A DNA stretch of 64,000 nt, taken from the NCBI RefSeq assembly GCF_947503795.1, contig NZ_CANNEZ010000001.1, positions 983,001 to 1,047,000 on the forward strand, in the 5' to 3' direction. The notes beneath the pieces were generated by a model. The model did no database searches and had not been told where the DNA came from. It saw nothing but the letters and a program-made list of their open reading frames with translations. Positions 55,822 to 62,362 of this stretch are shown piece after piece. The position numbers and the translations under genes were made by a program. Within the stretch, counting starts at the first letter, position 1, and each line of letters begins with the position of its first letter. The DNA comes from an uncultured Jannaschia sp. (GTDB taxonomy: Bacteria; Pseudomonadota; Alphaproteobacteria; Rhodobacterales; Rhodobacteraceae).

Positions 55822-56829
55822 ATGCTGACCTTCACCATCCGACGACTGGTCTTCGCGATCCCGACGCTGCTCTTCATCGCGCTGGTGATCTTCATGCTGC
55901 TGGAGCTGGCGCCCGGCGACCCGATGGCCAACGTCCCGCTGACCGTGCCGTCGGAGGTCAAGGAGCAGATGCGCCAGGCGCTGGGCCTGGGCGAGCCGGC
56001 GCCGATCCGGTTCTGGAAATGGATCGTCCAGTTCTTCTGGATCGAGCCCCTGAACGTGGTCGACGGCCTCTTCGGGACGACCTTCGCGGAAGGCAAGCTG
56101 CGCATCATCTCGTGGCAGAACCGCGCGCCGGTCTTCATGACCATCGCCGAGCGCATTCCCCAGACGCTCTGGGTCGTCGGCACCGCCTATATCGTGGCCA
56201 TCGCCATCGCGATCCCCGTGGGTATCTACTCGGCCTACAAGCAGTACTCGGTCTTCGACCAGGCGGGCACGTTCGTCACGATGGTCGGCTTCTCGGTCCC
56301 GCCGTTCTTCTCGGGCGTGCTCGTCATCATCATCTTCGCGGTGCAGCTTCGGTGGTTCCCGTCGATCTACGACACGACACTGGTCGTCGATTCATGGGAC
56401 GCGCTGAAACAGCAGATCTGGCAGATGTTCCTGCCGGTGATGATCCTCGCCCTCCAGATTACCTCCCAGCTCAGCCGGTTCATGCGCGCCTCGATGCTCG
56501 ATAATCTCGGGCAGGACTACGTGCGAACCGCCCGCGCCAAGGGCCTGCGCGAGCGGACGGTCGTGCTGGTCCACGTGCTGCGCAACTCGATGATCCCGGT
56601 CGTGACCGTCATCGCGCTGGGCGTGCCGCAGGTCTTCGGCGGCGCCATCATCACCGAGCAGGTTTTCAAGGTAAACGGCATCGGCCAGCTTCTGATTACG
56701 GCGCTGCAGGCCAACGACCTGCCGATGGTGCAGACGCTGACCTTCATCTTCGCGGTGCTGATCGTGCTCTTCAACCTGATCGCGGATGTGCTCTACGGCA
56801 TCCTCGACCCGAGGATCCGCTATGACTGA
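55822..56829 (+). CDS. Peptide ABC transporter permease (DppB-like)
   Basis: 335 residues. Six transmembrane helices are predicted: the first is LVFAIPTLLFIALVIFMLLEL. The cytoplasmic EAA loop reads DYVRTARAKGLRERTVVLVHVLRN, and GGAIITEQVFKVNGIGQLL is typical of DppB. A large periplasmic segment lies after helix 1. It overlaps the next gene by 8 nt (ATG 56822). Probably works with DppC as a heterodimeric channel. Confidence 0.92.
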   Translation: MLTFTIRRLVFAIPTLLFIALVIFMLLELAPGDPMANVPLTVPSEVKEQMRQALGLGEPAPIRFWKWIVQFFWIEPLNVVDGLFGTTFAEGKLRIISWQNRAPVFMTIAERIPQTLWVVGTAYIVAIAIAIPVGIYSAYKQYSVFDQAGTFVTMVGFSVPPFFSGVLVIIIFAVQLRWFPSIYDTTLVVDSWDALKQQIWQMFLPVMILALQITSQLSRFMRASMLDNLGQDYVRTARAKGLRERTVVLVHVLRNSMIPVVTVIALGVPQVFGGAIITEQVFKVNGIGQLLITALQANDLPMVQTLTFIFAVLIVLFNLIADVLYGILDPRIRYD

Positions 56830-57802
56830 CGCCCGCGAACCCGTGACCGCATCCGGCGTCGAGCCCGCCGTCACCGCCGCCCCCGGCGCCGTTGGCGGCA
56901 CCGAGCCCGTTCTGTCCAAGCCCGAGCGCAGCCAGTGGTGGGACGTCTGGGACCAGTTCCGCACGCACAAGGGCGCGATGTTCGGCGCCATCGTCTTTCT
57001 GGCCATCGTGGCGCTGGTCGTATTGGGACCCTTCGTCTGGGACATGGAATCGGGGGTGAAGACCGACATGCGGTCGCGCAACCTCGGGATGAGCTGGGAG
57101 CACCCGCTGGGCACCGACCGGCTGGGCCGCGACATGTTCGCCCGGATGATCGCCGGCGGGCAGATCAGCCTCGCCGTGGGGCTCACGGCCATGGCGCTCA
57201 GCCTTGTGCTGGGCACACTGATCGGCGTTCTTGCGGGCTATTTCCGCGCGCTCGACGGGGCTTTGATGCGGTTGACGGACCTGTTCCTCGCGCTGCCGCT
57301 CCTGCCGCTGCTCCTCGTGATGGTCCTCCTCTTCCGCGAGCCGCTTTCGGCGGCCTTCGGGGTCGAGACCGGCATCTTCATCCTGATCGTCTCGGCCATC
57401 GGGATCACGTCCTGGATGCAGACCGCGCGGATCGTGCGCGGCGACGTGCTCGCCCTGAAGGAGCGGGAGTTCGTGCTGGCGGCCCGTTCGGTCGGGACGC
57501 CGTCGCGGCGCATCATCTCGCGGCATGTGCTGCCCAACGTGCTGTCGCCGATCATGGTGTCGGCGACGCTGGGGATCGCGACTGCGATCATCACCGAAAG
57601 CGCGCTCTCCTTCCTGGGCCTGGGCTTCCCGCCCGACTTCCCAACCTGGGGCCGCCTGCTGAACGATGGGGTGCCCTTCCTCGAGCTGAACCCCGGCCTT
57701 GCCTTCTGGCCGGGCGTCGCGATCAGCCTCGTGGTGCTCTCGATCAACTATGTCGGCGACGGCCTGCGGGACGCCCTCGACCCGCGCATCCGGGGCCGCT
57801 GA
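56822..57802 (+). CDS. Peptide ABC transporter permease (DppC-like)
   Basis: 326 residues. DppC signature PLGTDRLGRDMFARMIAGGQISLAVG is present near residue 95, with the EAA loop LAARSVGTPSRRIISRHVLPN and the ending LNPGLAFWPGVAISLVVLSINYVGDGLRDALDPR. An unusually long hydrophilic N-terminus (about 45 residues) precedes the first membrane helix. It ends the operon and converges on the VOC gene with only 7 bases between the stops. Confidence 0.92.
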   Translation: MTDAREPVTASGVEPAVTAAPGAVGGTEPVLSKPERSQWWDVWDQFRTHKGAMFGAIVFLAIVALVVLGPFVWDMESGVKTDMRSRNLGMSWEHPLGTDRLGRDMFARMIAGGQISLAVGLTAMALSLVLGTLIGVLAGYFRALDGALMRLTDLFLALPLLPLLLVMVLLFREPLSAAFGVETGIFILIVSAIGITSWMQTARIVRGDVLALKEREFVLAARSVGTPSRRIISRHVLPNVLSPIMVSATLGIATAIITESALSFLGLGFPPDFPTWGRLLNDGVPFLELNPGLAFWPGVAISLVVLSINYVGDGLRDALDPRIRGR

Positions 57803-57809
57803 GCCGGCG

Positions 57810-58226
57810 TCAGGCCTGCCGAAACGGCTGCAGCGCGTCACGGTGGACGAGGTGCAGCTTGTTGCCGTCGGGATCGCGCAGGTAGGCGCCGTAGTAGTCC
57901 GGTTCATAATGGGGCCGGGGGCCGGGCGGCCCGGCGTCGGTTCCGCCTGCATCCAGCCCCGACGCGTAGGCCGCATCGACCGCCGCTCGCGACGGCGCGA
58001 TCAGGGCGATCATGGTGCCGTTTCCTGCCGTCGCCGCCCGCTCGTCGAAGGGCGTCGCGATATAGAGGCGCGGCGCGTCGAGGCCCGCGACGTGAAAGCA
58101 GAGCATTTCGGGGCCGCCATCGTCCTCGAACGCCCGCTCCACCAGGTTCATCTCGGCGGCGATCGCACGGTAGAACGGGGCCGCGCGCGCGAGGTCGCGC
58201 ACACCCAGCGTCACGTGGCTGATCAC
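57810..58226 (-). CDS. VOC (glyoxalase/bleomycin-resistance fold) protein, last gene of nitrile hydratase-like operon
   Basis: 138 residues. ISHVTLGVRDLARAAPFYRA at the N-terminus and YYGAYLRDPDGNKLHLVHRD at the C-terminus form the metal-binding halves of the VOC fold; His4 and Glu/His-type residues are retained. The exact reaction is unknown. Its start overlaps the alpha-subunit stop (ATGA), tying it to the nitrile hydratase-like genes. Convergent with the transporter operon. Confidence 0.78.
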   Translation of the reverse strand: MISHVTLGVRDLARAAPFYRAIAAEMNLVERAFEDDGGPEMLCFHVAGLDAPRLYIATPFDERAATAGNGTMIALIAPSRAAVDAAYASGLDAGGTDAGPPGPRPHYEPDYYGAYLRDPDGNKLHLVHRDALQPFRQA

Positions 58227-58858
58227 GGTGCGGTGGCCACGCCCACGCCGATCATGCTGTCGCGGGTCACCAGGGCGGCCAACGCGGCCTCGTCCAGACC
58301 GTCGGTCCCGGTGGGCCGCGCGGGGATCACGACGTAGCGCATGTCGGCAGTGCTGTCATGGACGCGGACGGTGGTGTCGTCGGACAGCTCGAGCCCGAAT
58401 TCCGACAGGACGGCGCGCGGCTCGCGCACCGTGCGCGAGCGGTATTCGCGGGACTTGTACCAGTCGGGCGGCAGGCCCAGCAGGTTGCGCGGATAGCACG
58501 AGCACAGGGTGCAGACGACGACGTTGTGGGTGTCGTCCGTGTTCTCGACCGCGATCAGGCGCATGGGGCCCACGTCGAACCCCATTTCCGCACAGGCGGC
58601 GGACCCGTCGGCCAGCAGGCGATCCCGAAAGGCCGGGTCGGTCCAGGCGCGCGCGACGAGGGCGGCGCCCTGCGCGGGCGAGCGGGCGTCCATCGCGTCG
58701 ATCTGGGCCGTGACCTCGGCGGGGGTGACGACGCCCTTCTCGACCATCAGCTCGCGCACGGCGATCTCGAGCGTCTGCCAATAGGTCAGCGGTCCGTCCT
58801 GATCGGGCCGGTAGGGGTGACCCGAGGGGCTCAGGTGGTCGTGATGGTCATGGGGCAT
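58223..58858 (-). CDS. Cobalt-type nitrile hydratase alpha subunit / thiocyanate hydrolase gamma subunit-like
   Basis: 211 residues. The metal-claw motif VVCTLCSCYPR has Cys116, 119 and 121; Thr after the first Cys marks the cobalt type (Ser in iron types), and the equivalent motif exists in thiocyanate hydrolase gamma. It normally binds low-spin Co(III) with two oxidised cysteines. The N-terminal helices contain ELMVEKGVVTPAEVTAQID. Length is close to nitrile hydratase alpha. It follows betaC with a 1-nt overlap (TGATG). Nitrile or thiocyanate as substrate cannot be told from the sequence. Confidence 0.88.
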   Translation of the reverse strand: MPHDHHDHLSPSGHPYRPDQDGPLTYWQTLEIAVRELMVEKGVVTPAEVTAQIDAMDARSPAQGAALVARAWTDPAFRDRLLADGSAACAEMGFDVGPMRLIAVENTDDTHNVVVCTLCSCYPRNLLGLPPDWYKSREYRSRTVREPRAVLSEFGLELSDDTTVRVHDSTADMRYVVIPARPTGTDGLDEAALAALVTRDSMIGVGVATAP

Positions 58859-59142
58859 CAGACGGGCTCCAGCCAATGGGCGTAGATCTCGGCGTCGAGC
58901 GTGTCGCCGGGGCGTTCGGGTGCCTCCCAGATGTCGTCCATCCGGAAGCGTACGCGATAGAGCGGCAGGCGCGCGGCGTCGTGGGAATAGGCGAGCTGTT
59001 CGGGATTGCCGAACGGCCCGAGCACCCGCTCGACGGTGCCGGTCCGGCCACGCAGGTAATGCGGCGTGCGGACATGGCCCGGCGGCGTCATGGTGCGAAC
59101 GCGGACCCGCGCGCCGGGGGTAAGGGGCTCAGCGTCCGGCAT
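58858..59142 (-). CDS. Nitrile hydratase beta C-terminal domain as a separate gene (SH3-like)
   Basis: 94 residues, corresponding only to the C-terminal half of nitrile hydratase beta: HVRTPHYLRGRTGTVERVLG, then LYRVRFRMDDIWEAPERPGDTL and AHWLEPV. Arg31 and Arg33 lie where beta subunits place an Arg contacting oxidised metal-claw cysteines. It begins inside the betaN gene (14-nt overlap) with GAGG before ATG 59142; other Met codons further up overlap more. The domain equals thiocyanate hydrolase alpha in arrangement. Confidence 0.82.
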   Translation of the reverse strand: MPDAEPLTPGARVRVRTMTPPGHVRTPHYLRGRTGTVERVLGPFGNPEQLAYSHDAARLPLYRVRFRMDDIWEAPERPGDTLDAEIYAHWLEPV

Positions 59143-59473
59143 CTGCGGCCTCGCCATAGGTGGTGCCGCGGGCGGCGACCTCCTCCATCTTGGCGCCGAG
59201 TTCGGCCACGGAATAGACGCCACGTTCCAAGAGGTTCTGGTTGAGCGATGCCACCCAGCGCTCGTAATAGCTCATGGTCTCGAACGCGTCCTCGCCCATG
59301 TCCTCGAGCACCCGCCGCAAGCCGTCCACCGAGAAGACGCCCGCCAGCCCCGCGAGGATCACCAGCGCATCGACCCGCTTTTCCCACAGCGCGAAATCGT
59401 GATCGGCATCGGGAACCGGACCGGCGAGGTCGCCGCCCATGTCGTGCCAGCGCCGTGCGGGACCGTCGGTCAT
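59129..59473 (-). CDS. Nitrile hydratase beta N-terminal domain as a separate gene
   Basis: 114 residues equivalent to the N-terminal half of nitrile hydratase beta. The ALWEKRVDALVILAG segment holds Arg33, matching the conserved beta Arg that contacts the metal-centre cysteines; FETMSYYERWVASLNQNLLERG is typical of the domain. Homologous stand-alone proteins also serve as activators (P14K/P15K type), so a dual or alternative chaperone role is possible. It overlaps the DUF442 gene by ATGA. Confidence 0.82.
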   Translation of the reverse strand: MTDGPARRWHDMGGDLAGPVPDADHDFALWEKRVDALVILAGLAGVFSVDGLRRVLEDMGEDAFETMSYYERWVASLNQNLLERGVYSVAELGAKMEEVAARGTTYGEAADAGR

Positions 59474-59898
59474 GCCTGCGCCTCCAGCTGTTCGATCTGC
59501 GGGCGGAGTCCCTCCAACGCGTAGCCCGCGCGCGCCGTGGCGGCGAGGATGTCGTTCGCAGGCATCCGGCCCGCCATGGCCAGCGCCCAGAGCACCGCGC
59601 TGCGCGTGCCCGATGCGCAATAGGCCACGACGGAGCCCTCGGCGGCGTCGATGGCGTCGGCCTGCTCCTCGACGGCGGACAGCGTCAGGTTGGGCATCGC
59701 GACGGGGTTGAAGGTGAAGGCGAGGCCCGCGGCCTCGGCGGCGGCCTGCATCGCGGCGGCCTGATGCGAAGGCGGCACCTCGCCGTCGGGACGGTTGCAG
59801 ATGATCGCGGTCACGCCATCCGCGGCCAGCTCGGCCATGTCCTCGGGGTCGAGCTGGGGCGCGACGGAGGTCGTGTCGTCGAGGGGGCGCAGATCCAT
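59470..59898 (-). CDS. DUF442 / TIGR01244-type sulfurtransferase-phosphatase protein
   Basis: 142 residues. DUF442 proteins have a rhodanese- or phosphatase-like active-site loop: here YCASGTRSAV with Cys94 and Arg99. The rest (VAPQLDPEDMAELAADGVT, IICNRPDGEVPPSH) is typical. In other bacteria the domain is fused to an MBL persulfide dioxygenase (Blh), here separately encoded 82 nt upstream. It probably relays sulfane sulfur or processes a sulfur intermediate. Confidence 0.85.
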   Translation of the reverse strand: MDLRPLDDTTSVAPQLDPEDMAELAADGVTAIICNRPDGEVPPSHQAAAMQAAAEAAGLAFTFNPVAMPNLTLSAVEEQADAIDAAEGSVVAYCASGTRSAVLWALAMAGRMPANDILAATARAGYALEGLRPQIEQLEAQA

Positions 59899-59980
59899 GG
59901 GCGGCGGTCCGGTTTGGTCGGTTACGTCCGCGAAGATGCCCGCAGGGTGCGCGGAAGGAAAGACGCGGATCGCGCGCGCG

Positions 59981-60841
59981 TCACAGCCGGTTGACGGGCA
60001 GCTTCAGCGCGACGTTCCCGTCGGCATCCGGCTCGGGCATCCGGCCGCCCCGCATGTTCACCTGCAGCGACGGCAGGATCAGCTTCGGGGCACCCAGCGT
60101 CGCGTCGCGCTCGGTCCTGAGCTTGAGGAAGGCCTCGCGCCCATCGGTGACGTGGCGGTTGCGCTTCTCTGCGGCGACGCTGGTTTCCCACGCGAACTCG
60201 TCGCGGCCCGGCGCCTTGTAGTCGTGGCCGACGAAGATGCGGGTGGCATCGGGCAGGGCGAGGATCTTCTGCATCGAATCCCACAGCGTCTCAGCCGAGC
60301 CGCCGGGGAAATCGCAGCGCGCGGTGCCGAAATCGGGCATGAACATCGTGTCGCCGACGAAGGCCGACGCGGCATCCTCGGGCCCGACCACATAGGTAAG
60401 GCAGGCGGGCGTGTGGCCCGGCGTGTGCAGCACGCGGACGGGCAGGGTGCCGATCTCGAAGCGGTCGCCCTCGCGGAAGAGCGCGTCGAACTGGCTGCCG
60501 TCGCGTTGGAACCGCGTGCCCTCATTGAAGATCTTGCCGAAGGTGTCCTGAACGGTAACGATCTCGGCGCCGATGCCGATCTTCCCGCCCAGTTTCTCCT
60601 GGATGTAGGGCGCGGCCGAAAGGTGGTCGGCATGGACATGGGTTTCCAGCAGCCACTCCAGCGTCAAGCCCCGGTCGCGGATCGCGGCGATCAGGCGGTC
60701 GGCGCTGGTGGTGGAGGTCCGGCCCGCAGCCATGTCGAAATCGAGCACCGGGTCGATGACGGCGCAGGTCGTGCCGTCATCCACCAGATAGCTGACGGTG
60801 TTGGTTCCGGGGTCGAAGAACCCCTCGACATTGGCGGTCAT
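59981..60841 (-). CDS. MBL-fold hydrolase, persulfide dioxygenase-like (Blh/ETHE1 type)
   Basis: 286 residues. The metal motif THVHADHLS places His68, His70, Asp72 and His73; HTPGHTPACLTYV, GDTMFMPDFGTARCDFPGG and IFVGHDYKAPGRDEFAWE follow. These match the Blh/ETHE1 subgroup that oxidises glutathione persulfide to sulfite, rather than beta-lactamases. The first gene of the likely operon with DUF442 and the nitrile hydratase-like genes, from which it is separated by 82 nt. Confidence 0.87.
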   Translation of the reverse strand: MTANVEGFFDPGTNTVSYLVDDGTTCAVIDPVLDFDMAAGRTSTTSADRLIAAIRDRGLTLEWLLETHVHADHLSAAPYIQEKLGGKIGIGAEIVTVQDTFGKIFNEGTRFQRDGSQFDALFREGDRFEIGTLPVRVLHTPGHTPACLTYVVGPEDAASAFVGDTMFMPDFGTARCDFPGGSAETLWDSMQKILALPDATRIFVGHDYKAPGRDEFAWETSVAAEKRNRHVTDGREAFLKLRTERDATLGAPKLILPSLQVNMRGGRMPEPDADGNVALKLPVNRL

Positions 60842-60890
60842 GGCGTGTCCTCCCGCACGTACTGTCAGGGTGAGGGGGCGGGGGGTCAAG

Positions 60891-62246
60891 TCAGACGACC
60901 AGCTCGTTGTCGGCTTCCTCGTCGCGGCTTTCATCGTGGCTGGCCAGCGCCATGCCGAAGGTCAGGATGCCGACGCGCCCTGCGGTCATCAGGATGATGA
61001 TGATGAGCTTGCCCAGCCCCGTCAGATCGCCCGTGATCCCCATCGAGAGGCCGACCGTCCCCATGGCCGAGATCGCCTCGAACATCACCGCGTCGAAGGG
61101 CAGGCCGGGATCGGCGAGTAGCAGGCAGAAGGTCGCGGCGAAGAGCAGGCCCGCGTAGTAGGTCAGCGACGCGGTGGCCGTCTGAAGCCGTTCGAGCGGG
61201 ATCTCGCGCTTGGCGTAGCGGATGCGGTCGCGGCCCTTCAGGGTCGAGCGGACGAGGCCCACCAAGGCCGCGAAGGACGTCGTCTTGAGCCCGCCACCCG
61301 TGCCCGCCGGCGAGGCTCCGACGATCATCAAAAAGAACATCACCACGATGATCGCGGGCGCCAGCGCGCCGATGGGCGTAGTGTTGAAGCCGACCGTGGT
61401 CGATGCGGTCATGACCTGGAAGAAGCTCGCCAGCAGGCGATCTTCGGGCGCCATGGCCTGATAGGTCGGCTCGGCCACGAAGAGGATCGCGGTCCCGACC
61501 ACCAGGAAGCCTAGCGTCATGCGCCAAATGACCTTGGAGGTGAACCCGAGGTAGCGCGCGCGCCCCGTCAGCGTCCGGAAGAAGTCGACGAAGATCAAAA
61601 AGCCCATGGCGCCCAAGAGCGACAGTGCCGAGATGGTCAGAACGACGCCGGAATGGTCGTAGAACCCCTCGAACGAGTTCGAGTTGAGCGAGAAGCCGGC
61701 GGTCGCGAAGGCCGAGACCGAGTGGAAGATCGCCGACCAGACCGCGTCCTCGACCCCGGAGGCGTCGAACACCACCCAGAGGGCCACCGCGCCGATCGCC
61801 TCGCAGGCCAGCGCGAAGAAGACCACGGCCTTGACGAAGCCGCGCGGATCCACATCCTCGGGGAGGTTGAAGGCTGTCCGCGTGGCATGCGCGCGCAGCC
61901 GGTCGAAGCGGTCGGCCAGGTGCAGGGCCACGAACGATCCGATGGTCATGTAGCCGAGGCCGCCCATCTGGATCAGCGCGAGGATCACGATTTCGCCGAA
62001 GAAGGTGAAGGTCGAGCCCGGATCGACGGTGACGAGCCCTGTCGTCGAGACCGCCGAGGTCGCGATGAAGAGCGTATCGAGCGCGCCGGTCGGCACCTCC
62101 TGCGCCACGGGGAGCGACAGGAGCGCCCATCCGAGCACCATATAGCTCAGATAGCCCATAAGCAGAAGTTTGGGGGGCGAGGTATGAGCGAGGATGGAGC
62201 GCCAGCGGGCCCATCCCTTGAGAAGCGTCATTTGCACGCTGGACAT
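60891..62246 (-). CDS. TrkH/KtrB-family potassium uptake protein
   Basis: 451 residues with about ten membrane helices. The four pore-loop motifs are visible in order: SAVSTTGLVTVD, SAFATAGFSLNS, TASTTVGFNTTPIG and SAMGTVGLSMGITG, each with the selectivity-filter Gly. It mediates sodium- or proton-coupled potassium uptake, normally with a TrkA/KtrA regulator that is not in the window. The start at MSSVQMTLLKG removes a short unrelated extension. It is divergent from prpE. Confidence 0.92.
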   Translation of the reverse strand: MSSVQMTLLKGWARWRSILAHTSPPKLLLMGYLSYMVLGWALLSLPVAQEVPTGALDTLFIATSAVSTTGLVTVDPGSTFTFFGEIVILALIQMGGLGYMTIGSFVALHLADRFDRLRAHATRTAFNLPEDVDPRGFVKAVVFFALACEAIGAVALWVVFDASGVEDAVWSAIFHSVSAFATAGFSLNSNSFEGFYDHSGVVLTISALSLLGAMGFLIFVDFFRTLTGRARYLGFTSKVIWRMTLGFLVVGTAILFVAEPTYQAMAPEDRLLASFFQVMTASTTVGFNTTPIGALAPAIIVVMFFLMIVGASPAGTGGGLKTTSFAALVGLVRSTLKGRDRIRYAKREIPLERLQTATASLTYYAGLLFAATFCLLLADPGLPFDAVMFEAISAMGTVGLSMGITGDLTGLGKLIIIILMTAGRVGILTFGMALASHDESRDEEADNELVV

Positions 62247-62362
62247 GAATGTCGTCCGCCGGTTGTACGGTCGCAAACGCCGGGTCGGGCCCGTTGTTCC
62301 GGTGATCCTTGCATCGGGCGGGTCGAAATCTCTAGATGCGTTCGACGGATCGGGAGGGATGT

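Noticed and set aside
58858-59473. A frameshift splitting one nitrile hydratase beta gene
   Set aside because: The two genes overlap by 14 nt with a separate ribosome site and Met start, each ends in a clean domain boundary, and split beta domains are known in thiocyanate hydrolase; a sequencing error cannot be wholly excluded but is not the simplest reading.
59981-60841. Beta-lactamase as a function of the MBL-fold gene
   Set aside because: Motifs and neighbourhood (DUF442) match Blh/persulfide dioxygenases; there is no signal peptide as expected for a periplasmic beta-lactamase.
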